From: an uncultured Oscillospiraceae bacterium
Lineage (GTDB): Bacteria; Bacillota; Clostridia; Oscillospirales; Oscillospiraceae
Direction of reading: 5' to 3'
DNA length: 33,268 bases
NCBI GenBank assembly: GCA_944387145.1
Contig: CALXDU010000017.1
Location: forward strand, 1-33,268
Under the pieces are notes generated by a model, which made no database searches, had not been told where the DNA came from, and saw only the letters and a program-made list of their open reading frames with translations. Positions 22,229-30,152 of this stretch are shown in pieces. The stretch's first letter is position 1. Every line of letters begins with the position of its first letter. A program made the position numbers and the translations under genes.

Positions 22229-22597
22229 ATGGCTTCAAACCGTATTTTGCTGATTAACGAAGAAATTCAGAAAGAACTGTCCGCCCTGCTGCGTACCGTC
22301 AAGGACCCCAGAGTGCAGGACGTGATGATCTCCATTACCCGGGTGGAAACCACCCCGGATCTGCGTTATACCAAGGTTTATGTGAGCTTTCTCCAGGAGG
22401 ATAAGGCAGCCGCTGCTCTGGCGGGGCTGAAATCCGCCGGTGGTTATCTGCGCCGGGAGCTGGGACGGAATCTGCGGCTGCGCTACAGCCCGGAAATCGT
22501 CTGGGCCGCCGATGATTCCATTGTCTACGGCGCAAAAATGCTGAAACTGATCAACTCTCTTGAGGTAAAACACGATGAAGAAACTGAACAGGACTGA
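22229..22597 (+). CDS. rbfA: Ribosome-binding factor A
   Basis: A 122-residue KH-fold protein that binds the 30S subunit late in assembly and helps 16S rRNA 5'-end processing. The family pattern is visible as NEEIQKELSALLRTVKDPR, then TTPDLRYTKVYVSFL and GYLRRELGRNLRLRYSPEI. Length is normal. A strong AAAGGAGG site precedes the ATG. The last 23 bp overlap the start of nrnA, so those two products are probably translated together. The acidic tail (EVKHDEETEQD) contrasts with the basic core. Confidence 0.94.
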   Translation: MASNRILLINEEIQKELSALLRTVKDPRVQDVMISITRVETTPDLRYTKVYVSFLQEDKAAAALAGLKSAGGYLRRELGRNLRLRYSPEIVWAADDSIVYGAKMLKLINSLEVKHDEETEQD

Positions 22598-23531
22598 AAC
22601 TGCTCAATATCTGCTGGAGAAGGATAACTTTGCCATCCTGACCCACCGCCGCCCCGACGGTGATACCACCGGCTCTGCCGCTGCACTGTGCTTAGGACTG
22701 CGGCAGTTGGGGAAAACTGCCCATGTTCTGACCAATCCCGATCTGTCCGCCCGGTTTGCCTGGCTCCATGAGGGACTGACCAAGCCCGAAGTGGAGCCGG
22801 GAGATACGGTGGTCAGCGTGGACGTGGCTTCTCCGGAGCTGGTGCCCAATGTGTTCAGCCACTTGCTGGGGCAGATTGATCTGCGGATTGACCACCACGC
22901 CAGCGCCACCTCCTTTACCGAGCGGGAGCTGGTGGACGCCTCCAGCGCCTCCTGCGCCGAGGTGATCTGGGACGTTTTGATGGAAATGGGGGTCAAACCG
23001 GAAAAGAATCTGGCAGAAGCGGTGTATGTGGGTCTGTCCACCGACACCGGCTGTTTCCGTTATGCCAATACCACCGCCCACACCTTCCAGGTGGCGGCCC
23101 AGTGCGCCCAGGCCAATGCCCGGATTTACGAGCTGAACCAGGATCTGTTTGAAACCAACACCCTGGGACGGCTGCGGATGCAGGCCTGGATTGTGGATCA
23201 CATGCAGCTGCTGCGCGACGGTAAGCTGGCAGTTTGCGCCATCCCCAAGGCCATGGAACAGGAGCTGGGGGTCAATGAGGACGATATGGACAACATTTCT
23301 TCCTTCCCCAGAACCGTTGCCGGTGTGCAGATGGCGGCAACACTGCGGGAAACCAGCGACGGCAATACCAAGATTTCTGTCCGGGCGGTACCAGGCTGTG
23401 ATGCCACCAGAGTGACCGTAAAATTCGGCGGCGGCGGACATAAGGGGGCGGCTGGTGCCTTCCTGAAAATGCCCCTGCAGGAGGCTGCCATTGCAGTGGC
23501 CAATGCCATGCTGGAATTGGAGACGGAATGA
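22575..23531 (+). CDS. nrnA: DHH-family nanoRNase / pAp phosphatase NrnA
   Basis: A 318-residue DHH/DHHA1 phosphoesterase. NrnA degrades 2-5 nt RNAs and can dephosphorylate 3'-phosphoadenosine 5'-phosphate. The DHH metal motifs are ILTHRRPDGDTTGSA near residue 22, SVDVASPE, DHHAS near 103 and STDTGCFRY. The DHHA1 substrate domain has the C-terminal GGGGHKGAAG. It is in the usual Firmicute position between rbfA and truB. The start lies 23 bp inside rbfA with GAGGT 8 nt before; the stop overlaps the truB ATG. Confidence 0.93.
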   Translation: MKKLNRTETAQYLLEKDNFAILTHRRPDGDTTGSAAALCLGLRQLGKTAHVLTNPDLSARFAWLHEGLTKPEVEPGDTVVSVDVASPELVPNVFSHLLGQIDLRIDHHASATSFTERELVDASSASCAEVIWDVLMEMGVKPEKNLAEAVYVGLSTDTGCFRYANTTAHTFQVAAQCAQANARIYELNQDLFETNTLGRLRMQAWIVDHMQLLRDGKLAVCAIPKAMEQELGVNEDDMDNISSFPRTVAGVQMAATLRETSDGNTKISVRAVPGCDATRVTVKFGGGGHKGAAGAFLKMPLQEAAIAVANAMLELETE

Positions 23532-24391
23532 ACGGAATCGTAATTGTGGACAAGCCCCAGGACTGGACCAGCCAGGACGTCACCGCCCGGCTGCGCCGGG
23601 TGTTCCAGACCCGGCGGATCGGCCACGGTGGAACCCTGGACCCCATGGCCACTGGCGTGCTGCCGGTGTTTGTGGGACGGGCCACCCGGGCGGTGGAGTT
23701 TTTTGAACACGCGGCAAAAACCTATGAAACGGTGCTTCGGCTGGGCATCACCACCGATACCGAGGATATTTCCGGCACTGTGCTGACAGAGCAGGAAGTT
23801 TGCGTTACCGAAGCGCAGATTCAGCAGGTGCTGAATGCCTTTCGGGGAGAGATTCTCCAGGTTCCGCCCATGTACTCGGCCCTGAAGGTTAACGGGCAGA
23901 AGTTATGTAACCTTGCCAGAAAGGGCAGGGAGGTAGAGCGCCAGCCCCGGCCCATTACCATCCATCAGCTGAAGCTTCTGAAGCAGGAAGGAGACGAGCT
24001 GCACCTGTATGTGGCCTGCTCCAAGGGAACCTATATCCGCACGCTCTGCAAGGATATCGGCCAGGCCTTGGGCTGCGGCGGCTGCATGGCCCAGCTGCGC
24101 CGGGTCCAGGCGGGAGCATATACCATTGAAGAAGCGGTGCCGCTGCAGCAGCTGCTGGAAATGGAGCATCCGGAAACCTGCCTGCGGGGAATTGACACCC
24201 TGTTTGCCTCCCATCCGGCGGTGACCCTGACGGAAAACCAGGAAAAGCGCTGCCGCAACGGCAATAGCTTCTCCATTTCGCTGGCAGAGGGAACCTACCG
24301 GGCCTACAGCGCCTCGGGAGAATTTCTCATGCTGGCGAAGGTGGAAAATGGTGTTATGTCTACTGTCAAGAGCTTTTTTGACCCCCAATGA
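23528..24391 (+). CDS. truB: tRNA pseudouridine(55) synthase TruB
   Basis: A 287-residue pseudouridine synthase that makes pseudouridine 55 in the T loop of tRNAs. The N terminus GIVIVDKPQDWTSQDV and the catalytic motif GHGGTLDPMATGVL with Asp38 are characteristic. The motifs VPPMYSALKVNGQKL and SKGTYIRTLCKDIG follow. A C-terminal region of about 75 residues is the usual extra RNA-binding part. The start overlaps the nrnA stop as ATGA. The stop also overlaps an ATG of the ribF frame. Confidence 0.95.
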   Translation: MNGIVIVDKPQDWTSQDVTARLRRVFQTRRIGHGGTLDPMATGVLPVFVGRATRAVEFFEHAAKTYETVLRLGITTDTEDISGTVLTEQEVCVTEAQIQQVLNAFRGEILQVPPMYSALKVNGQKLCNLARKGREVERQPRPITIHQLKLLKQEGDELHLYVACSKGTYIRTLCKDIGQALGCGGCMAQLRRVQAGAYTIEEAVPLQQLLEMEHPETCLRGIDTLFASHPAVTLTENQEKRCRNGNSFSISLAEGTYRAYSASGEFLMLAKVENGVMSTVKSFFDPQ

Positions 24392-24423
24392 CGAAAACCG
24401 TCACATGCAGACGAGAGGAATCT

Positions 24424-25314
24424 ATGACAAAAACAGTTTATGCCCTGGGATTTTTTGACGGGGTGCACATCGGTCATGCCGCCTTGCTTTCTGCCTGCCG
24501 CCGACTGGCCCGGGAAGGAAGCCTTCGCCCCGGGGTGGTGACCTTTTCCCATCATCCCGATACCCTGGTGCTGGGCAATACCCCGCCGCTGATCAATTCC
24601 CCTCAGGACCGGCAGCGGCTTCTGGAGGGCTTTGGTATGGAAAAGGTGATTTCCCTGCCCTTTGACCAGCAGATGCGCACTATGGACTGGCGGGATTTTC
24701 TGGACATGCTCCGGAAAAACTACGACGCCGCAGGCTTCGTCTGCGGGGAGGACTTCCGGTTCGGCAACCGGGGGGCCGGAACCGCCGAGAGCGTCAGCCG
24801 GTACTGCGCCGAAATGGGCTTGCCCTGGGAGGTGGTGCCGGAGCAGACCCTGGACGGCATCCGGGTATCCAGCACCTATATCCGCCGCCAGCTGGAAACA
24901 GGAGACATGGCAACGGCGGTGAAATTCCTGGGTCATCCTCACATTCTCACCGGCAAGGTGATTCACGGCCACGCCCTGGGCCGGACCCTGGGCATCCCCA
25001 CAGCCAACCTGCGCCTGCCGGAAGGCCTGGCAATCCCCAAATTCGGGGTTTATGCCTGTCGGGTGCGGCTGAATGGGAAATCTTACCCGGCGGTGACCAA
25101 TGTGGGCACCCGTCCCACGGTGGACGGTCATAGCGTCACGGTGGAGCCCTGGATTCTGGACTATGCCGGGGATCTGTACGACCGGGAGATTACCCTGGAA
25201 TTTTACTACTTCATCCGCCCGGAGCGGAAGTTCCCCAATTTGGAACAGCTGCAGGCGGAAATCCGGCGCAATGCAGAAGAAACCCGGCAATTTCTGGAGA
25301 AACTGCCGGAATAA
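24424..25314 (+). CDS. ribF: Bifunctional riboflavin kinase / FAD synthetase
   Basis: A 296-residue RibF that turns riboflavin into FMN and then FAD. The N-terminal adenylyltransferase has the HxGH-like GFFDGVHIGH (about 9-18), EDFRFGNRGAG and SSTYIRRQL. The C-terminal riboflavin kinase part has GKVIHGHALGRTLGIPTANL, GVYACRVRL and NVGTRPTVDG. Two ATGs are possible. The one at 24388 overlaps truB's stop and adds 12 residues. The one at 24424 has AGAGGAA 3 nt before it and starts the conserved domain, so I chose it. Both starts encode MTKTV, a curious local duplication. Confidence 0.94.
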   Translation: MTKTVYALGFFDGVHIGHAALLSACRRLAREGSLRPGVVTFSHHPDTLVLGNTPPLINSPQDRQRLLEGFGMEKVISLPFDQQMRTMDWRDFLDMLRKNYDAAGFVCGEDFRFGNRGAGTAESVSRYCAEMGLPWEVVPEQTLDGIRVSSTYIRRQLETGDMATAVKFLGHPHILTGKVIHGHALGRTLGIPTANLRLPEGLAIPKFGVYACRVRLNGKSYPAVTNVGTRPTVDGHSVTVEPWILDYAGDLYDREITLEFYYFIRPERKFPNLEQLQAEIRRNAEETRQFLEKLPE

Positions 25315-25350
25315 TCCCCAGCCATTCAAATAAGCTTAACATTCTGCCCC

Positions 25351-25379
25351 TTGTTTTATGGGGGAAAATGCGGTATAAT
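25351..25379 (+). promoter_or_regulatory. Promoter of the CapA-family gene
   Basis: TTGTTT (25351-25356), a 17-bp spacer and a perfect TATAAT (25374-25379). No clear terminator hairpin was seen between ribF and this promoter. Confidence 0.6.
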
Positions 25380-25411
25380 AAGCCATCAAAGTATCACCGG
25401 GAGGGAAGCCT

Positions 25412-26731
25412 ATGCCCAATCACGACGAGCAAATGAATAGACGCCGTGAGAAACGGGAGGCTCTGCGCAAGCGTCAGCAGGCCCAGGCCAGACGGCTTCG
25501 GCTGACGGCTTTTGCGGCGGTGCTGGTGCTGGCGGCCTGCGGCGGCCTGATCTGGTATCTGACCAAGGGCACCCAGGAGCCGGAAGCCCAGACCCAGGCA
25601 GCGGTGGAACAGACCACAGCCCCCACGGAAACCGAAGCTCCGGACCCCCGGATTCAGAAGGATCCCCTGACCACCATTCACATCCGGGCAGCGGGAGACC
25701 TGAACATTACCGACAGTGTGATTTCTTCCGGCGTTTCCGTAGGCGGCTATGACTTCGGTACGGTGTTCAAGGACGTTTCCGCCCTGCTGTCTGACGCGGA
25801 TCTGACGGTGATGAATTTTGAAGGCAACACCTACGGCGAGCCCTACGGCACTGCCAGCAGCTCCGCACCCAACAAGATTCTGGAAGACCTTCGGGGCTGC
25901 GGCGTGGACTTGCTGCAGATGGCCAACAGCTGTTCCATCAACAACGGCCTGAACGGCCTGAGTGCCACCTTGCAGAGCATCCGGGCGGCTGGGATTGAGC
26001 CGGTGGGCGCCTATGCCAGCCAGGCGGAATTGGCTGCGGGCAAAGGCTACACCATTGCCGAGGCTCAGGGAATTAAGATTGCCTTTGTGGCCTTTACCAA
26101 AGGCATGGGCGGCCGTGGCCTGCCTGCCGGCAGCGAAGGCCTGGTAAACGTGCTCTACGAGGACTACGACTCCGAATATCAGAAGATCAACACCAAGGGC
26201 ATTGAGACCATTCTGAAGAATGTCCAGGCGGAAGAGCCGGATTTGGTGGTTGCGCTGGTGCATTGGGGCAGCGAATATAACGAAGATATCAGCAGCTCTC
26301 AGGAAAGCATCATTACCCTGATGCAGAAACGGGGCGTGGATGTGATTCTGGGCACCCATCCCCATACCTTGCAGCCCATTGTATATGACCCGGTGAAGGG
26401 AACTCTGGTTGCCTACTCCCTGGGAGACTTCTTTGGGGATGCCAACCGGGCGGCTACCAACTATTCCATCATTCTGGACTTGGAGATTACCAAGGATGCC
26501 ACCACTGGCAACACCAAGGTGACGGACTATTCCTACTTCCCCATCTATACCGTTACGGAAACGGAATCCGCCGACCAGAAGCGCCGGGTGGTTCGGATTG
26601 ACAAGGCTTTGGAAGCCTATGACGGAAACTACCTGGATAAGGTTACCAAAGCCTGTCAGGAAAGCATGGCCTACGCTCAGGTCAGAATTGAGGAGCGTCT
26701 GGTTCTGCAAACCGAAGAGGATAAAGATTGA
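25412..26731 (+). CDS. CapA-family protein (poly-gamma-glutamate synthesis-like)
   Basis: A 439-residue predicted membrane-anchored protein. A basic N-terminal 28 residues precede a transmembrane helix (about 29-51, LTAFAAVLVLAACGGLIWYL). A Thr/Glu/Pro linker and a PGA_cap metallophosphoesterase-like domain (about 88-400) follow. Family signs are the AAGDLNI strand, NFEGNT, MANSCSINNGLNGL (typical is NH.D.G), VVALVHWGSEYN and GTHPHTLQPI. Such proteins are named after the B. subtilis/B. anthracis poly-gamma-glutamate system but also occur alone, as here, with no capB, capC or capE neighbours. The metal-binding histidine of the usual NNH motif appears to be Ser-Cys in this protein, which would be worth checking. 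Actual substrate unknown. Confidence 0.87.
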   Translation: MPNHDEQMNRRREKREALRKRQQAQARRLRLTAFAAVLVLAACGGLIWYLTKGTQEPEAQTQAAVEQTTAPTETEAPDPRIQKDPLTTIHIRAAGDLNITDSVISSGVSVGGYDFGTVFKDVSALLSDADLTVMNFEGNTYGEPYGTASSSAPNKILEDLRGCGVDLLQMANSCSINNGLNGLSATLQSIRAAGIEPVGAYASQAELAAGKGYTIAEAQGIKIAFVAFTKGMGGRGLPAGSEGLVNVLYEDYDSEYQKINTKGIETILKNVQAEEPDLVVALVHWGSEYNEDISSSQESIITLMQKRGVDVILGTHPHTLQPIVYDPVKGTLVAYSLGDFFGDANRAATNYSIILDLEITKDATTGNTKVTDYSYFPIYTVTETESADQKRRVVRIDKALEAYDGNYLDKVTKACQESMAYAQVRIEERLVLQTEEDKD

Positions 26732-26734
26732 TAC

Positions 26735-26768
26735 AAGGACAGCAGAAAAGTTTTCTGCTGTCCTTTTT
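26735..26768 (+). terminator. Terminator of the CapA-family gene
   Basis: A perfect 12-bp stem (AAGGACAGCAGA / TCTGCTGTCCTT, 7-nt loop) continues into TTTTTCT. Confidence 0.92.
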
Positions 26769-26837
26769 CTGTACGGAAGCGAAAATCCGGCTGCCGCCTT
26801 GGAGACGGAGAGTTTACACAGATTTTACATGGGGCGG

Positions 26838-26866
26838 TTGGGAATTTTACATCTTAACAGTACAAT
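26838..26866 (+). promoter_or_regulatory. Promoter of the ppx-ppk operon
   Basis: TTGGGA (26838-26843), a 17-bp spacer and TACAAT (26861-26866). The leader of about 90 nt carries a short CCCC-AAAA-CGGGG hairpin. A Pho-type or other operator was not recognised. Confidence 0.5.
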
Positions 26867-26960
26867 AAAGTAGAGAGGTTATAGCCCCAAAACGGGGAAT
26901 GACCGCCGCAAAGCGGGCATACTCTAAGATAGAGAGGGCAGAAGGAAGGAGAAACAACCA

Positions 26961-27884
26961 ATGAAGTATGCAATTGTGGATTTGGGTTCCAATACCGTGC
27001 GGCTGTCGCTGTACAACATTCTCAGCGACGGCAGTTTTTCCCTGCTGTTTTCTGAGAAGGAAATGGTGGGACTGAATAACTATATTGTGGATCGCACCTT
27101 GTCTAAGGCCGGCATTCAGCGGGCCTGCCAGGTGCTGTCGCATTTCCAGGGACTGCTGCTGCAGTTCGGCATTTCCCAGATGCAGGTGTTCGCCACCGCA
27201 TCCCTGCGCAATATCCGCAACACCGAAGAGGCGGTAGCCGCCATCAAACGCACCGTGGGTGTGGATGTGGAAGTGATTTCCGGCGCCATGGAAGCGGAAC
27301 TGGGCTATTACGGCGCCATCCGGGATCTGAACATGGAAAACGGCGTGGTTTTTGATATCGGCGGCGGCAGTATGGAGCTGACGGAAATTCAGGGCGGCGC
27401 CGTAGCCAAGGCCCAGAGCATCCCCATCGGCAGCCTGGAACTGTTCAACCGCCATGTGAAGAAAATCTGGCCGAAGAAGCAGGAACTGGAGGAAATCCAT
27501 GCCGACGTGGAGCAGACCATGGAGAAACTGAAGCTTCCCAAGGAGGAAACGCCTCTGGTCTGCGGCGTGGGCGGTACCGCCCGGGCGGTGCTGAAAATCG
27601 CCAACACCCTGCTGGGCAAGCTGGAGACCAACCGGAGCCTGACCATGGAGGAATTTTCCGGGGTCTGCCAGTGCCTGCTGGCCCGGAAGGCGGCAGCCCG
27701 GGATGTGATTTTGAAGGTGTGCCCGGACCGGCTGCACACCATTTTGCCCGGTGTGGTGCTGATGGAGCAGGTGTGCACCGCTCTGAACTGCAAGGTGCTG
27801 TATATCAGCCCCTACGGCGTCCGGGAAGGTTATGTCTACCGGAACCTTCCCAAGCAGAAACAGCCAGGTGATGGTCAGGCATGA
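26961..27884 (+). CDS. ppx: Ppx/GppA-family exopolyphosphatase
   Basis: A 307-residue protein of the ASKHA fold. It has the phosphate-binding motifs VDLGSNTVRLS at the N terminus, ATASLRNIRN near residue 75, and VFDIGGGSMELTEIQGG near 132-148. It is a short Ppx/GppA type, lacking the C-terminal HD-like domain of E. coli Ppx, and hydrolyses terminal phosphates of polyphosphate or of pppGpp. Placement directly before ppk, with an ATGA overlap, favours polyphosphate. AAGGAAGGAG precedes the ATG. The coupled pair lets one transcript make both polyphosphate synthesis and breakdown enzymes. Confidence 0.9.
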   Translation: MKYAIVDLGSNTVRLSLYNILSDGSFSLLFSEKEMVGLNNYIVDRTLSKAGIQRACQVLSHFQGLLLQFGISQMQVFATASLRNIRNTEEAVAAIKRTVGVDVEVISGAMEAELGYYGAIRDLNMENGVVFDIGGGSMELTEIQGGAVAKAQSIPIGSLELFNRHVKKIWPKKQELEEIHADVEQTMEKLKLPKEETPLVCGVGGTARAVLKIANTLLGKLETNRSLTMEEFSGVCQCLLARKAAARDVILKVCPDRLHTILPGVVLMEQVCTALNCKVLYISPYGVREGYVYRNLPKQKQPGDGQA

Positions 27885-30043
27885 ACAGCATGAGAAGATT
27901 CGCCGCCTTCTGGCGGCAGCTGGGTCTGGGAAACAGAGCCGGCTACATAGCGCAGACCCCCGTCAAACAAGAGGAGTTGGAAACGGATATGAAACCCCAG
28001 GAACGAAAAAGATGTTATGTAAACAGAGAGCTGTCCTGGCTGAAATTCAATGAACGGGTGCTGGAAGAAGCGGAGCGGGAGGATGTCCCGCTGTGCGAAC
28101 GGCTGAGCTTTGCCTCTATCTACCAGAGCAACCTGGACGAATTTTTCATGGTGCGCATCGGCTCGCTGAAAGATCAGATTCAGCTGGGAGAAAAGGGCCG
28201 GGACACCAAAACCGGCATGATGCCCCAGCAGCAGATTGATGCGGCTTTGGAGCAGGTGCGGCTTCTGAACCAGCGCAAGGACGAGACGTATCGGCAGCTG
28301 CTGGCCCGGCTGGAGGATGCCGGGGTGCGGCTGGTGGATTTTCATACCATCTCCCAGGAGGACAGCCGCCGTCTGGAAGGGTATTTCACCCGGGAGGTGC
28401 TGCCCCTGCTTTCGCCCATGATTATCGGCAAGCGCCAGCCCTTTCCCTTCCTGCGCAATAAGGAAATCTACGCCGTGGCGGTGCTGGACCGGAAAAACGG
28501 CAAGCGGAAGGTGGGTATCATCTCCTGCGCCACCGGAGTATTCCCCCGGCTGATTACCATTTCCCAGGGCGAGTATATGCTCTCGGAGGAACTGATTCTG
28601 CACTTTTTGCCCCTGGCCTTCAAGGGCTATCAGATTCGGGGGAAGTCTTTGATGCGCCTGACCCGCAGCGCCGATATTGACGCCGACGCGGTCTATGACG
28701 AAGACCTGGACTACCGGGAATTTATGGCGGATCTGGTAAAGCAGCGGAAAAAACTGGAGCCGGTGCGGCTGGAACTGAGCCGCCAGCTCAGCCAGGAGAC
28801 GGTGGAAGAACTGTGCAAAACCCTGGATATGGAGAAAAAAGCGGTATTTGAAAGCGGAACGCCCCTGGATCTGTCCTTCTTCTTCCAGATTCAGGATATT
28901 CTGCGGCAGAATCCCGACTATTTCTACCCCCGCTACACCCCCCAGAAATCCGCCCAGTTCCGGGGCAAGGACCCCTTCCTGCCCCAGATTGTGGAAAAGG
29001 ATAAGCTGCTTGCCTACCCCTTTGACCGGATGGACCCCTTCCTGAAGGTGCTGCGGGAAGCGGCGGCGGACGAAAGCGTGGTTTCCATTAAAGTCACATT
29101 GTACCGGGTAGCCAAGCACAGCCAGGTGGTCAGCGCCCTGATGGAAGCGGCGGAAAACGGCAAGGAAGTGCTGGTGCTGGTGGAACTGAAGGCCCGCTTT
29201 GATGAGGCAAACAACATCGAGTGGTCCCGGCAGCTGGAAGCGGCGGGGTGCAACGTGATCTACGGCCTGCCCGGGTATAAGGTGCACTCCAAGCTGTGCC
29301 TGATTTCCCGGATGGTGGACGGACAGCCCCAGTATATCACCCAGATCGGCACCGGAAACTACAACGAAAAAACCGCCCGGCTGTATACGGACTTTTCCTT
29401 CCTCACCGCAGACCCGGCGATTGGCCAGAATGCTTCGGCGGTGTTCCAGGCCCTGGCAAAGGGAGAAACGGTGCAAAGCAGTGACGTACTGCTGGTGGCG
29501 CCCCACTGTATGCAGAGTCGGATTCTGGAAAAAATCGACCAGCAGATTGCCCGGGCCAAAGGGGGAGAACCGGCCTATATCGGCGTGAAGGTCAACTCCC
29601 TGACGGATAAGACCATTATGGAGCGGCTGATCCAGGCAAGTCAGGCTGGTGTGAAGATTGATATGGTGGTTCGGGGAATCTGCTGCCTGCTGCCCGGCGT
29701 ACCGGGGATGACGGAGAATATCCGCATCATCAGTATTGTGGGCCGGTTCCTGGAACACTCCCGGATTTATATTTTCGGTCAGGGAGAGACGGAAGAGATC
29801 TATATCGCTTCGGCAGACTGGATGACCCGGAATATGCTGCGCCGGGTGGAGATTGGCGTGCCCATTTCCGACCCGGACATCCGCCGGCAGATCCGGCAGA
29901 TGTTTGACACCATGCTCCGGGACAACTGCCAGGCCCGTCAGCTGCACAGCGACGGTTCCTATACCCGAGTGTCACAACAGGGGCAGGCAGTGGATTCTCA
30001 GGAACTGTTCTGCCAGTGGGCCAAGGAGCAGGCACCGGAATAA
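27881..30043 (+). CDS. ppk1: Polyphosphate kinase 1
   Basis: A 720-residue Ppk1 that reversibly makes polyphosphate from ATP. The N-terminal domain starts YVNRELSWLKFN, the head domain follows, and two phospholipase-D-like domains carry the catalytic histidines: His469 in GYKVHSKLCLI (autophosphorylated) and His626 in RFLEHSRIYIF. The C terminus has ASADWMTRNMLRR and GVPISDP. The start at 27881 overlaps the ppx stop but adds 36 residues of Arg-rich sequence that known family members usually lack. An ATG at 27989, with AGGAG 12 nt before it, would give 684 residues, close to E. coli's 688. The true start is uncertain; the rest of the gene is intact. Confidence 0.95.
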   Translation: MNSMRRFAAFWRQLGLGNRAGYIAQTPVKQEELETDMKPQERKRCYVNRELSWLKFNERVLEEAEREDVPLCERLSFASIYQSNLDEFFMVRIGSLKDQIQLGEKGRDTKTGMMPQQQIDAALEQVRLLNQRKDETYRQLLARLEDAGVRLVDFHTISQEDSRRLEGYFTREVLPLLSPMIIGKRQPFPFLRNKEIYAVAVLDRKNGKRKVGIISCATGVFPRLITISQGEYMLSEELILHFLPLAFKGYQIRGKSLMRLTRSADIDADAVYDEDLDYREFMADLVKQRKKLEPVRLELSRQLSQETVEELCKTLDMEKKAVFESGTPLDLSFFFQIQDILRQNPDYFYPRYTPQKSAQFRGKDPFLPQIVEKDKLLAYPFDRMDPFLKVLREAAADESVVSIKVTLYRVAKHSQVVSALMEAAENGKEVLVLVELKARFDEANNIEWSRQLEAAGCNVIYGLPGYKVHSKLCLISRMVDGQPQYITQIGTGNYNEKTARLYTDFSFLTADPAIGQNASAVFQALAKGETVQSSDVLLVAPHCMQSRILEKIDQQIARAKGGEPAYIGVKVNSLTDKTIMERLIQASQAGVKIDMVVRGICCLLPGVPGMTENIRIISIVGRFLEHSRIYIFGQGETEEIYIASADWMTRNMLRRVEIGVPISDPDIRRQIRQMFDTMLRDNCQARQLHSDGSYTRVSQQGQAVDSQELFCQWAKEQAPE

Positions 30044-30062
30044 TTCACCCCCTGGGACAAAG

Positions 30063-30122
30063 TGAACTGCACCCCAGCTGTTGACAGCATAAAATACTAT
30101 CTAACAAGTGGGGTGCAGTTTC
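30063..30122 (+). repeat. Small element with IS3-like terminal inverted repeats
   Basis: The left end AACTGCACCCCAGCTGTT (30065-30082) and the right end, read on the minus strand, AACTGCACCCCACTTGTT (30120-30103), match at 16 of 18 positions. Both are preceded by TGA or TGAA. The centre is only about 20 bp (TTGACAGCATAAAATACTAT). The ends resemble what I remember of IS3/IS150-type termini in Firmicutes (TG..CTGCACCCCA). It may be a miniature element or the leftover ends of a deleted insertion sequence, and it can also act as a hairpin ending the ppk transcript. No target-site duplication is obvious. Confidence 0.65.
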
Positions 30123-30152
30123 AAAACAAAATCGGCTGTTTTGTATTTCGTA

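Noticed and set aside
27875-29947. Antisense frame of 690 codons opposite ppk
   Set aside because: Shadow of a fully conserved Ppk1 with intact motifs; no ribosome site or recognisable domain.
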